Source of the DNA: Paludibacteraceae bacterium
GTDB taxonomy: Bacteria; Bacteroidota; Bacteroidia; Bacteroidales; Paludibacteraceae
NCBI GenBank assembly: GCA_024400275.1
Contig: JAKSMY010000022.1
Span: forward strand, 1-31,090
Direction: 5' to 3'
DNA: 31,090 nucleotides
The translations under genes were made by a program, and so were the position numbers. The notes beneath the pieces are model-generated. The model ran no database searches. It was not told the DNA's origin and saw only the letters and a program-made list of their open reading frames with translations. Shown piece after piece: positions 19,201 through 25,300 of the stretch (position 1 is the stretch's first letter; each line of letters opens with the position of its first letter).

Positions 19201-19565
19201 ATGTGTATAAAATTAAATTCCGTTTCTCTGAAATCAATGAAGCGCAAAAGCCGATGGAAGGTGATGTGCTGATACAGCATATCCCCGGCTCTAACCAGAT
19301 TGCAGTAGCTTCGCTTCGCGCTAATGTGGTGTTCTCGCTATTTGATATGAACGGTTATCTGGTACACCACAGAAGATTAGAGCAGGGTAATCCCAATAAC
19401 TATAATCTGATTACGGACGGTTTTGGGCAAACGTATTTTGGTCACTTGACGGATTTCTCGTATTGCACGATTATCTCGCTTAAGCCCGGCAAGATTTACT
19501 TGTGGGCATTTACGGAGAACGGTAAACGTCCGATTAAGTCAGGCAAGATAGTGGTAGCACCGTAA
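10257..19565 (+). CDS. Giant exported protein: two PCMD-like domains and about 29 cadherin-like repeats
   Basis: The product is 3102 residues from the ATG at 10257 (a TTG nine bases upstream is less likely). It has a signal peptide (about 1-23, ending VYVQG). A PCMD-type, carbohydrate-binding-like domain covers about 28-273 (PNADFEDW near the start, LYVDDVQLIYSS at the end). About 14 repeats of about 85 residues follow. A second PCMD-like domain covers about 1471-1668 (PNNEFTNW, then MYVDWVRFAYNSS), then about 15 more repeats. A typical repeat reads LxxIxxNGxxLxxFxPxxxxY, then P.V and Q.V strands, and ends with VTAEDG...YT.xF. This matches the cadherin-like beta-sandwich family (PF12733). A Pro/Glu-rich linker follows repeat 8. 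The last 100 residues (LFDMNGYLVHHRRL and SGKIVVAP) resemble a T9SS sorting domain. It is probably a surface adhesin or glycan-binding stalk. No enzymatic domain is seen. Confidence 0.9.
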   Translation: MNNFLRQLGIVVLLGVNVYVQGQGNNQFQVPNADFEDWSGSTFDGHEQPAVWHYCNVDQLNIAKFNFANKQAGHSGKYCAKVEDQDLKVAGIGETSPGYFALGQPWSYVPSITKIDEATAGTYGGIDWKHRPDTMAMWIKRTGGNWKSEDFHLLYYSWSGTARSGNYKGKGGGCTSTSRTDEESDIRLATNGNECGTAQKAHQVSEGWVYGRAYYDEWTLIKVPIYYIDNTTPEKMNIICSAGNYPNFRANSGLHAGNALYVDDVQLIYSSKIQELNIDGSPWRAFDPNSSEVQIYPVDEGVTEVPQISAFRGAGNLINTRGSTIAYHGRKLQGDEITIVPGKLDEKPVEITVRAEDGSSETTYRILFMHKASSNTCLDGIQVNGKEVKNFNPYITSYVAELEYGTQGAPVVTVTKQEDKQTVDFTQPTSLNDVTTITVTAADKKTTQIYTLKYKEALLADNTLADIKVNGNSIPNYSPTKSTYNPVEIPLGTTDMPIVEAVSKYPDGMQTIIYTAPEQIDGGTYQIAVSSPGNPTPKVYKLVFKMTMSSNRQLKELFVGGNLLPDFAPDNDAYFVGLPIGTSELPEITYTAGDAFQTIAVSYPEGLDGTARVTVTAGNGTDKMVYKIVFSTQKSEISTLNGILLNGVALADFDPSKTSYEVQLPIGTTELPQIEVIKGDEYEKVTILPGGLNGTTRIMVSAGNGNTTVYQLNFSVLQATDASLQMIEIGGEPLAGFNPETLEYWFELPKGTVDLPEITFTRHDEYQTVTTRSGGLNGDYKIIVRPQSGASRTYVIHFSVFKSNNTALQMIYLNGQEMPNFQPEVTDYKDTLDISTLPTVTYLAEQGQKVMMLLDNNVQTIKVTAESGDTRVYTITFVIRKAESAFLKMIYLDGDSLKGFQPNQLTYSNIYLKGHICPKITVQKEEGQQVTILSPYGAGEASIEVSVEAGGKNTYLLQFVDTAVTPIQPIEPEPEYKESEDTSLKNILVNGVKLEGFTPDEHTYTLELEAGSQLPAVTFVKNVDKQSVVSGQTEKGVYYAYVTAENGNTASYTLTVRIAQYDNAYLKDLKVEGKSLAFEPATLSYTLSLDEGANLPEVSYKTNLGQTVLFNTVNTNEQQLIVTAESGRQNTYIISYTRAKSSNALLKDILLDGVSISDFKADKFAYIDTLALRTQVVPIVNAIGQNADQVITTYFSSVNGTTRIHVLASDGVTSADYTIEFPVRKSGNVLLNNIYLETEYAVELAFDSKQTNYEIELPHDANMSPRIIFEKGEPEQNVTYIARPIGQANEITVTAENGDTRTYSVTFIRAALEEENILSAILIKETAQSLDLTDKTQRTFDVVLPYGTRTMTVNYVKQYSEQTVLVQPGGIDKPTVLTVLSNQKGEPDAVYTLNPKVATSDPAVLTDLQVNNVTIPGFEQERFAYIVPITAAPIVRYTAAQGTTVNVLQQTGKHWQAEVSIGGRKNVYDVWYYYENDVIPNNEFTNWTTAKYNNGPKPVSWQVVADAVEKEGTYKSGGEVQQDPDGVAYLYSRYPGIFGVGGIIPGFITLGTITGKLGVAGSSTFQVNGGVPFHNTPDVLSIRYKAPTISDNNRIVYQLTGSNGLQELIHKDTEAIKDYVTLDLDLTSITKEAGTPSMMNIILNSYYQESGTIADGSAEMYVDWVRFAYNSSLAGIMVNGKETTKSGNTFTFETSDTEDRGLPQLTFVGEVEDQAQQVTWSAETVSGQYAVRTASIRNYAENGKDYTDYTLDVKRKLSTNASLDKLYINGVSYAKFDAAQTEYRFTLNEGDLLPDVYPHPAGNRQTITTKKSGNTVTITVQPEWGETKVYTLIYTYAQSDNARLAGIDGINDFAPDTYQYTYIGEALPAMNFTKADDGQTVIMDKGIFTVTAENGTQQTYTVLLQKPKSTTSGQLTELEIDGDVLADFNPGTYQYSHAISTRTSFVRQDVKDSVIYTYQKQLLTWRVIGSEEHTYSVSVPTAKSSSTTVQGIYVNGVLIENFNPQIREYTLYTDSAVELLVVGELEAQTIRISRNNGTYTIDVTAEDGTKGTYAVNVLPVVSADATLQSIMLDGQPLVGFRSDSLRYNVVIPAGAYKEHEPMVPSIDFVATDSKATVEVMTGGLNETTYLVVTSSDGTHTNNYELTFTAEPSHNAQLSAIIVNGVMVEHFEPGRSYYSVMVQKSEVVLEWRSQDKFQTVQQISKGNEYILHVTAQDGKTSRDYTVEVYEQTLSNDATLSMIWLDGCAMENFRQEINPDLYFHPGLNRYTINLPVGEDNQPDILATLKIPGQTLSMRCEGITVYIDVVAPDGETTNTYTLKFERVLSSNVNLKMIYIDLDSLAGFQPEERYYLLQTESREVPDIECATQRGQTTKIKYEVDSLHHETVATINVIAEDGVHTSDYILIFRHHLSDADTLAMIYADDVPLKGFRPQVFTYHCDTSNIVTFPVVTWDKADPGQTVKVDTLQQTELNWMGKYTVTSESGKSNAYIVSFTKILSAVNTLNMIYLNGDSLNGFAPEKTEYICSQPVGTKVLPTLGYDAGDVYQQIEVVDTAASYLSNSLGTTYVYVQAQNGDVRTYTLHYPVAYSSDTTLQMIMYNGTKIDGYDEQIMDYTIDLPSGVRQVPIITFVKQNQKQDVDVQLLDSCHVALVVTAEDREHTGTYLLTFRYYQSKNADLAAIYLNGELMPGFEPQQYEDYAFTVDSLNDVPVVTWDTAEFKQQVKMTTTYVWTPDSLVKEAIDSIFVTAEDTMETNVYVITFTVKSGIPVKPEDSDNARLAFLKLKGAMIGTNIGFDKDFDSDVLDYRIIYPTGTDPDSFYQKEDVSFATQESLAEVKDVICQVTKTALDTLDREVAVATRLTITVMAPNQSKALTYNIYQELQLDSLNRVEKLFIADSKGLCKEYDAFDKDVTYYVYTTLSFNAPNSYLEYSNSDSRFARFEFEKKGNPAVVSPDNDINYAGIEGENDSTFHLVYRAENGTRYVYKIKFRFSEINEAQKPMEGDVLIQHIPGSNQIAVASLRANVVFSLFDMNGYLVHHRRLEQGNPNNYNLITDGFGQTYFGHLTDFSYCTIISLKPGKIYLWAFTENGKRPIKSGKIVVAP

Positions 19566-19567
19566 AA

Positions 19568-19600
19568 AGAAAGTGTCAGGCTTGTTGCTTGACACTTTCT
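19568..19600. terminator. Bidirectional terminator overlapping the end of the DAHP synthase gene
   Basis: A near-perfect inverted repeat (arms AGAAAGTGTCA at 19568-19578 and its complement at 19590-19600) extends to about 14 bp around the loop TTGTT. It starts 3 nt after the giant gene's TAA. The left arm contains the stop codon of the convergent DAHP synthase gene, and the right arm encodes some of its last codons. An AAAAAGA / TCTTTTT run flanks it on the - strand side. Confidence 0.75.
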
Positions 19601-20586
19601 GTATGAATAGCCTCGATGATTTGTTCGATGGCGGTATCGCTGATGTGGTGCGATTGACCCCACTGTTTGCGTTTGGACAAGATGTCGTTGTACCGTTCGG
19701 GTTGTACGATAGGCACATGATGCTGCTTCTTCCATTCGCCGATCTGTTGGCTGATTTGCATTCGCTTGGCAATCGTGTTCCAGAGAGCATTGTCGGTCTC
19801 GTCCATTATTTTTCTCAGCCAAGTCAAATCGTTTACCGTTTGCGGTTCGGTATTGTCAGCAATCAGTCGAGTCAGTTCGGAAGGAACGATTTGTTGTGCG
19901 GCATCGCTCAGTGCCTGTTGGGGGCACAGGTGGGTTTCTACCATCCAACCGTTGTAGCCCAATTTATTTGCCTGCTGGCAGAGAGAAGGCACTACTTCCG
20001 CTTTGCCACTCATGTGGCTGGGGTCTATCAGTAGGTGTACCTGTGGGCATAGTTGGCGCAGTTGATAAGCCATTTCCCAACACGGTTGGTGGTTGCAGCC
20101 CCGATGGATAGCAATCACCTCTGTGCCGGTTTGCTGTAGCCGTTGTATATTGCCGACCCATAGACGGACATCGTCGCAGATTGGGTTTTTGACGAATAGC
20201 CCTTTCAGTTGTGTCTTGTCGGGGGTGGTGATGATACTGTCGGCTATGGCTTGTACGGCAATGGGGTTGGCGGCTGTGCGTGCTCCTATCCATAGATAGG
20301 GTATCTGTGCATGCAGGGCTTCCTGCACTTGTTCGGGCGTAGCCACTTCGATGGCGGTGTCCAGTCCCCAAGTGTTGCGGACGGACTCTAACCAAGCCAA
20401 GCCAACACGCCCAACCCCTTGAAAGGTGTTGGGCGATGTACGAGGTTTCCATATACCGGCGCGAAAGATTACGTTGGGCAGGTTCGGGAAACGTTGTTGC
20501 AGTTCCTTCCAGACCTGTACGATGGCTTGTGCGGTGGACAGAACTTGTTGTTCATTTTCCGCAGCGCAAGGGCCGGCTATATAAAT
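19576..20586 (-). CDS. Bifunctional DAHP synthase / chorismate mutase, no standard start codon
   Basis: The frame gives about 336 residues. The N-terminal part matches 3-deoxy-7-phosphoheptulonate synthase: IAGPCAAEN, FRAGIWKPRT, GLAWLESV, LWIGARTAANPIAVQ, VKNP, AIHRG, DPSHMSG and VETH...SDAAQQI. It makes DAHP from phosphoenolpyruvate and erythrose 4-phosphate, the first shikimate step. The last 85 residues (LTWLRKIMDETDNALWNTIAKRM, IGEWKK, QPERYNDIL) are a chorismate mutase domain. The loop after AIHRG is shorter than I recall in other Bacteroidales. The frame opens after a TGA at 20620-20622 and has no ATG, GTG or TTG before the GPC motif. The first in-frame TTG lies well inside the domain (20400). 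I place the start at ATT (20584-20586), 4 nt after the rpmE stop. This is a guess, and a sequencing error or other near-cognate start is possible. Confidence 0.85.
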   Translation of the reverse strand: MYIAGPCAAENEQQVLSTAQAIVQVWKELQQRFPNLPNVIFRAGIWKPRTSPNTFQGVGRVGLAWLESVRNTWGLDTAIEVATPEQVQEALHAQIPYLWIGARTAANPIAVQAIADSIITTPDKTQLKGLFVKNPICDDVRLWVGNIQRLQQTGTEVIAIHRGCNHQPCWEMAYQLRQLCPQVHLLIDPSHMSGKAEVVPSLCQQANKLGYNGWMVETHLCPQQALSDAAQQIVPSELTRLIADNTEPQTVNDLTWLRKIMDETDNALWNTIAKRMQISQQIGEWKKQHHVPIVQPERYNDILSKRKQWGQSHHISDTAIEQIIEAIHTESVKQQA

Positions 20587-20590
20587 GTGA

Positions 20591-20845
20591 TTATTTACGT
20601 TTGCGGTCTCCGTAACGGCTCATGAACTTATCTACACGACCGGCGGTGTCAACCAATTTGGACTTACCGGTGTAGAAGGGGTGAGACGTATTAGAAATTT
20701 CCAACTTGATTAACGGATATGTCGTTCCGTCGATGTCGATGGTGTCTTTGGTAGCAGCAGTAGAACGGCTGAAGAATTGTGTACCGTCAGACATATCTTT
20801 GAATACTACTACGCGGTAGTTATCCGGATGAATACCATTTTTCAT
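20591..20845 (-). CDS. rpmE: Ribosomal protein bL31, type B (zinc-free)
   Basis: The product is 84 residues: [52 protein letters not shown]. This is the longer type B form of large-subunit protein L31. It lacks the zinc-binding cysteines of the type A form and contains no cysteine at all. It follows rplI by 13 nt and carries a strong Shine-Dalgarno sequence in that gap. Its location after the rpsF-rpsR-rplI genes suggests co-transcription with them and with the DAHP synthase gene that starts right after its stop. Confidence 0.96.
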   Translation of the reverse strand: MKNGIHPDNYRVVVFKDMSDGTQFFSRSTAATKDTIDIDGTTYPLIKLEISNTSHPFYTGKSKLVDTAGRVDKFMSRYGDRKRK

Positions 20846-20852
20846 AATTGAG

Positions 20853-20860
20853 TCCTCCTT
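20853..20860 (-). promoter_or_regulatory. Strong Shine-Dalgarno of rpmE
   Basis: AAGGAGGA lies 7 nt before the rpmE ATG and overlaps the rplI stop codon by two bases. It is not explained by coding constraint apart from that stop. Most other starts in this window have no such motif. Confidence 0.7.
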
Positions 20861-21299
20861 ATTCTGCTACAATGTTCAACTTAATTTCAGCCTTTACTTC
20901 GCGGTGCAGTTTAGCGTAAGCGACGGCTTCGCCCAGTTCTTTAACGGGTTCGATGGTGATGATACGTTTATCCACTTCCATGCCGGCGTTGGCGAGAGCC
21001 TCGCTAACTTGCGCGGTGGTGATAGTACCAAAGATTTTGCCGTCCTCGTTGGCTTTGGCGGCCAATTGAATGGTCATACCGGCAAGTTTCTCAGCCAAAG
21101 CCTGAGCGTCAGCCAGTTGTTGAGCCATTTTCTTAGCCTGTTGTTTGAGGTTCTCTGCCAATTGTTTGCGGTTGGACTCGTTGGCGATAACAGCCATTTT
21201 ATTAGGTATAAGGTAGTTGCGGCCATAACCGTCTTTTACCTTAACAATATCGTTCTTGTAACCAAGATTATTTACGTCCTGAATCAATATAATTTCCAT
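20859..21299 (-). CDS. rplI: Ribosomal protein bL9
   Basis: The product is 146 residues. The N-terminal rRNA-binding domain carries the family signature [29 protein letters not shown] and AVIAN. A long connecting helix (about 50-85, rich in Lys, Gln and Ala) follows, then the C-terminal domain with [16 protein letters not shown]. The length is normal for the family. The start has no Shine-Dalgarno motif and is preceded by a heptamer repeat array that fills the gap to rpsR. Confidence 0.97.
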   Translation of the reverse strand: MEIILIQDVNNLGYKNDIVKVKDGYGRNYLIPNKMAVIANESNRKQLAENLKQQAKKMAQQLADAQALAEKLAGMTIQLAAKANEDGKIFGTITTAQVSEALANAGMEVDKRIITIEPVKELGEAVAYAKLHREVKAEIKLNIVAE

Positions 21300-21303
21300 A
21301 ATA

Positions 21304-21331
21304 CTTTAAACTTTAAACATTAAACTTTAAA
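21304..21331. repeat. Heptamer tandem repeat in the rpsR-rplI gap
   Basis: Four 7-bp units (CTTTAAA, CTTTAAA, CATTAAA, CTTTAAA on +) fill almost all of the 33-nt space between the rplI start and the rpsR stop. Confidence 0.8.
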
Positions 21332-21332
21332 C

Positions 21333-21596
21333 TTACTTCATCATATCGGTTACGTAAGGCAGCAAAGCGAGGTGGCGTGCTTTTTTAACGGCTTGAGCCA
21401 CTTTGCGTTGATACTTGAGGCTGGTACCCGTGATGCGGCGAGGTAAGATTTTACCTTGCTCGTTGAGGAACTTTTTCAAAAACTCGGGGTCTTTGTAGTC
21501 AATGTAACGAATACCGCTTTTAAGGAAACGGCAGTATTTTTTCTTCTTCTCAACATTCTGTTGTGGAGTCAAATAACGAACTTCTTCTTGTGCCAT
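21333..21596 (-). CDS. rpsR: Ribosomal protein bS18
   Basis: The product is 87 residues, with [46 protein letters not shown] as the conserved core and HLALLPYV near the end. It binds S6 on the 30S platform. The ATG follows the rpsF stop by 2 nt and has an AGAGGAGG sequence 7 nt upstream, inside the last rpsF codons, so it is translationally coupled to rpsF. Confidence 0.97.
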   Translation of the reverse strand: MAQEEVRYLTPQQNVEKKKKYCRFLKSGIRYIDYKDPEFLKKFLNEQGKILPRRITGTSLKYQRKVAQAVKKARHLALLPYVTDMMK

Positions 21597-21598
21597 AA

Positions 21599-21961
21599 TT
21601 AAGCCTCCTCTACGTTAGCGGGTTCAACATTCTTTTTAGCATGACGACGTTTCTCTGCGTAGTCAAAAGCGTACTTGTCCAGACGGGTGGTCAAGAAGCG
21701 GATAATTTTCTCGTCACGACGGAACTCTGTTTCGAGCGTCGCAATCATAGCGGGTTCTGCATCGAATTGTAAGATGACATAGAATCCGGTTGTTTTGCCT
21801 TGGATGGGGTATGCCAATTTCTTCAAACCCCACTCCTCACGGTTCAGGATGGCTGATCCATTGTCCTTGAGAAGTTTCTCGAATTTGTCAACTGCTTCCT
21901 TCATCTGTGCCTCAGACAAAACGGGAGTCAAAACGAAAGCAGCTTCATAATGATTTAACAT
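21599..21961 (-). CDS. rpsF: Ribosomal protein bS6
   Basis: The product is 120 residues, with [19 protein letters not shown] at the start, [20 protein letters not shown] in the middle, and [19 protein letters not shown] before a basic then acidic tail. The family pairs with S18 on the small-subunit platform. It is the first gene of the rpsF-rpsR-rplI-rpmE-DAHP synthase unit. The start lacks a Shine-Dalgarno motif and has the AT-rich context usual in Bacteroidota. Two promoter-like sites lie upstream at 22025-22056 and 22299-22330. Confidence 0.97.
   Translation of the reverse strand: MLNHYEAAFVLTPVLSEAQMKEAVDKFEKLLKDNGSAILNREEWGLKKLAYPIQGKTTGFYVILQFDAEPAMIATLETEFRRDEKIIRFLTTRLDKYAFDYAEKRRHAKKNVEPANVEEA
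21604..21611 (-). promoter_or_regulatory. Strong Shine-Dalgarno of rpsR
   Basis: AGAGGAGG lies 7 nt before the rpsR ATG. It also encodes part of the acidic C-terminal VEEA of S6, so coding constraint may contribute. Confidence 0.55.
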
Positions 21962-22024
21962 AATGTTTTAGTTTTTTAATTAATAATTTAGTATATGCTT
22001 ACGCATTTCACGCGAAAAAGCCTG

Positions 22025-22056
22025 CAAAGATACAACAAATATTTGATATATGCAAA
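22025..22056 (-). promoter_or_regulatory. Proximal promoter of the rpsF operon
   Basis: On the - strand, TTTG (22053-22056) is followed by 20 nt and TATCTTTG (22025-22032), matching the Bacteroidota -33/-7 pattern TTTG and TAnnTTTG. The expected start leaves a leader of roughly 55-60 nt before rpsF. Confidence 0.75.
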
Positions 22057-22070
22057 CTTTTTGAGTGGAA

Positions 22071-22091
22071 AATTGAGAATTGAGAGTTGAA
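22071..22091. repeat. Short heptamer repeat upstream of the proximal rpsF promoter
   Basis: Three 7-bp units (AATTGAG, AATTGAG, AGTTGAA on +) lie about 15 nt upstream of the -33 box. Confidence 0.55.
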
Positions 22092-22162
22092 AATGATTTA
22101 TTTTTGGTTTAGGCAGTGTTTATGTGGTCGCGAAATGGTCGCGAGATAATTCCGAAAGAGAG

Positions 22163-22195
22163 TCGAGGGTCGGTCGAGGGTCGGTCGAGGGTCGG
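22163..22195. repeat. Three perfect 11-bp tandem units (TCGAGGGTCGG)
   Basis: Units at 22163-22173, 22174-22184 and 22185-22195 are identical. The last leads into a perfect 10-bp palindrome GTCGGCCGAC (22191-22200). GAGAG before and CTCTC after the array form an imperfect enclosing inverted repeat. It is much more GC-rich than the flanking DNA. Confidence 0.8.
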
Positions 22196-22298
22196 CCGAC
22201 ACTCTCAGCCCTTTGATCAAATCGCCACATTATATGTATAAGTATAACATACGTAAGGAAAGAAATTGCATATTATATTTTCTTTTGCTATGCGACCA

Positions 22299-22330
22299 CA
22301 AAATTACAATTAATTTTTTATATACGCAAA
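22299..22330 (-). promoter_or_regulatory. Distal promoter upstream of the rpsF operon
   Basis: On the - strand, TTTG (22327-22330) is followed by 20 nt and TAATTTTG (22299-22306). The surrounding 45 or so bases resemble the proximal promoter, including an AAAAAGTTTGC upstream edge. 28 of 32 positions match the promoter at 30204-30235 by my count. Confidence 0.7.
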
Positions 22331-22386
22331 CTTTTTGACCGGAAAACGGAGAAATGACTTTTTTTAATTGATGAGGGGTCAAAAAA

Positions 22387-25300
22387 TTAGTACACAATGA
22401 TTTTTTCTACATTGGAGCTGCCGTCGTGCATTTGCAGGCGCATCATATAGCAGCCGGAGGTGGCAGGCATAGTCACTTTATGCTCTCCCGACTCAAACGT
22501 GCCCCGTGCATAACGGTGTCCCATATCGTCCAGTAACTCATACTCTCCGGGCTGTGACGTGCGGATAGTGACTGCTGTGGATTTCTTAGCCGAGGTAGGA
22601 TAAACCAAGATAGGGTGCCGTCCGTTCGTAACGACAGGAACGAAAGTAAACGGACAAGACTGAACCGGTCTCGGATAATCGTCACGGTAGAGTGTGGCAA
22701 CCACAACATCTCCCTCGCGCAAATCATTGGAGGCGATGTATGGCTGTAGTTTGCTTGAAGGAACGACACGTGCAGTTTTTTCATCGCCTTGATAGCTCCA
22801 CACCTGCCAAGCATACGGCGGGCATAGATTCCAGCCGCCGGCATTGTATTGGTCATTGACCAGACGGACTACATTATTCCAGTTAGCCTCCATGATTTCA
22901 GCCGGATAGCGCACCACAATAGAGCCGTACAAGATGGTATCGCTGAAGGTACAAGCGTCCGAACGGAAAGTGATACGATAGTCGTAATAACCCGGACTGA
23001 CACTGGTTCCCAATCCACTCATACTGATGGGGATATACTGTTTGCCGCCGGTGGAATAGGTCTGGTGTTTGGGATAAGCCTCCAAATCACCGGTGAAGAA
23101 GTCAATGTCGTATAAATCAGGCAGCACGCCGGCATCCCGGGTGGTGTAGTTGACATAGAACGTTACATCGTCAGCCGAGCAGACCACTTGGTCGGACTGC
23201 GGGTTAAATCCGGTAATGACGAACGGCAGTTTCATGGAAACTAAAGCCGTGCGGATAAGAGGTTGTCCTCCCTGACGTGTGGTGTCGGAAATGACGGTAT
23301 CACGGGTGGGGTAGTATTTCTTACCAAAGATTTCCAATCCGCTACGGTCTCCCTGACAGAACGAATAGTTGATGGGATCGGGATAGATGGTGGTCAAAAC
23401 CGTTAGCACCAGTTCCTCAATAGAGTCGCAGTTATGCTTGTTGAAGTGCTGAACGGGATAAACGCCTGTTATGGTATAGTCTTGATTTTCAAAGCGATAT
23501 GTTTCGTAATCGGCTATGGTTGCATAATGTACATGTTTGGGAGAAGAGGAGTTGATGGTCAGCAAGAGGTGCTCTATGCTGTCGCAGCCGTCCTTGGTCT
23601 TGTTCATCAAATCGACTTGGAAAGATTCTTTTCCTTCTCCGCGCGCGTAATACGTGCGTTCCTTATATACAATGCTGTCGCACGCAGGTGCCATAGGAGT
23701 AAAGACCTCGTAAGGCTGTACATCGCGTACGATGAAACGGTATAGGGAGTCCTTGCCCTCAGCCGTCAGCCTATTTACGGAATAAGCCCCGCTATGGTCA
23801 ATGAGTAAGCCTTCCACATAGATAGTTTCTCCGATGCAACGGTTATACTGGGCATACGGCGAGCAGTGGTAATTAACCTCGTAATGCCAGCGCAAGATGC
23901 TGTCGCAACCTTCTGCATTATTGCCCAAGGTGTCGTTAAACACACTGTCGGTGTAGTACTTCTTACCTTTGTATATATACGGAAGTTCGTCTGCACAGAG
24001 GCTGATGATAGTGTCCGCCCAATCCTGGTTCTTGTAACTTACTTTCAGGGTGTATGTGTTATAACAGCCTGCTTCGGTAGGTATCGAATCGATATAGATG
24101 CCGGCTTTGGTGATGACGGTATCGTTCAGGTGTCCGATCCACTTGTAGTTGTCGCCGCGGCAGATGGATACGGCACTGTAGTTCTTGAACGACGGGTGGA
24201 AATTGACGAGGTAGGTTACTATACTGTCGCAGCCGTCAGAGGTCTTGAGGTAGGAGTAATACTTGTCCGACTTGGTAATCACTTCGCCGTTGAGGTAGAA
24301 ACTCTCGCCGTCGCACAGGTCTTTCCGAATGAGTGTTTCCTTGCTTGTCGCACACGCGTCAACTTTGAGCGTTACCAGCGAATCACAGCCGTTCACGGTG
24401 GTGAAGTGGCGGTAATAAATGCCGGAAGTGGCAATCGTGGTATCTCCGAACTGATAGGTCTCGCCGTTCCGCAGTTCAATGATTTTGGTAAGCGAGTAGT
24501 GCGGGAAGAAATTGACGGTGTAATGAATCCGCACGCTATCGCAGTGGTAACTGTCCGTTAACGTGTCGGTAAATTGCGTGCTGGAAGTGATGACGCGCCC
24601 GTTAATGGTGTGCCGTTCTCCCTCGCAGTAATTTTCGTAAACCAGCGAGTCTTTGGCAATTGATACATGCAACTCAAGGGTATAGATACTGTCCCTGCCG
24701 AGTTTGGTCTTGTATTGGGCGGTTGCCACGGTGTCGTTGTAGAACGATTTGCCCTGCCATACATAGGGCAGAGAGCACGCACAGATATGGACCACTTCGG
24801 TGGGGAAATGGTAATCTGTTTGGTTGACGGTCAGTTCCAGCCGGTAAATACTGTCGCACCCGAACTGGTTTTTGCAACTGTCGAAGTAGGTGCCTGTTTC
24901 GGAGAGCGTCCACGCTGCCCCGTTCTTGTGCCAGGTGTATGTCTCGCCTGCGTTGATAACTTTTGTTTCGGACTGGTAGAAGGCGGAGTGATAACTGACA
25001 ATGTGCCGTATGATACTGTCGCAACCGGTAATATGTGATTTTGTTGTTTCGTTATAAACACCGGATTGGGTGATGGCTTTGCCGTTGATATATAGGCTGT
25101 CTCCCGGGCATAACTGGTGCAGGACATCGGTAGTAGCGACATTGTAGAAGGACAGATTGATTTTAATGAAGTTATAACATCCTTCTTCGGTGTACATCGT
25201 GTCACGGTAGGTGCCGGGTTGGGTGTATCTCTTGCCGTACAGCGAATAGGTGTCACCCGGGCAAATCTGTGCGTTGATAACGGTTGAATCCATCGGATTG

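Larger units (their letters stand above)
21962..22386. other. 425-nt non-coding region upstream of rpsF
   Basis: The gap holds two similar promoters directed at rpsF, a short heptamer array and an 11-bp array. A small hairpin (21995-22006, arms ATGC/GCAT with a GNRA-type GTAA loop on the - strand) lies in the proximal 5' leader. No gene of normal size is present. A 13-residue ORF (22230-22271, -) starts about 20 nt after the distal promoter's expected start site. It could be a leader peptide, but there is no support beyond its position. No strong terminator is visible after the 22387 gene. Confidence 0.6.

Noticed and set aside
20400..20591. DAHP synthase as a truncated pseudogene starting at the internal TTG at 20400
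   Set aside because: The same frame is open upstream and contains the full conserved IAGPC and FRAGIWKPRT motifs, so the N-terminal domain is intact. Only the start codon is unclear.
22163..22195. Possible CRISPR-like array from 11-bp repeats
   Set aside because: The units are directly adjacent with no spacers, too short for a CRISPR repeat, and no cas gene is near.
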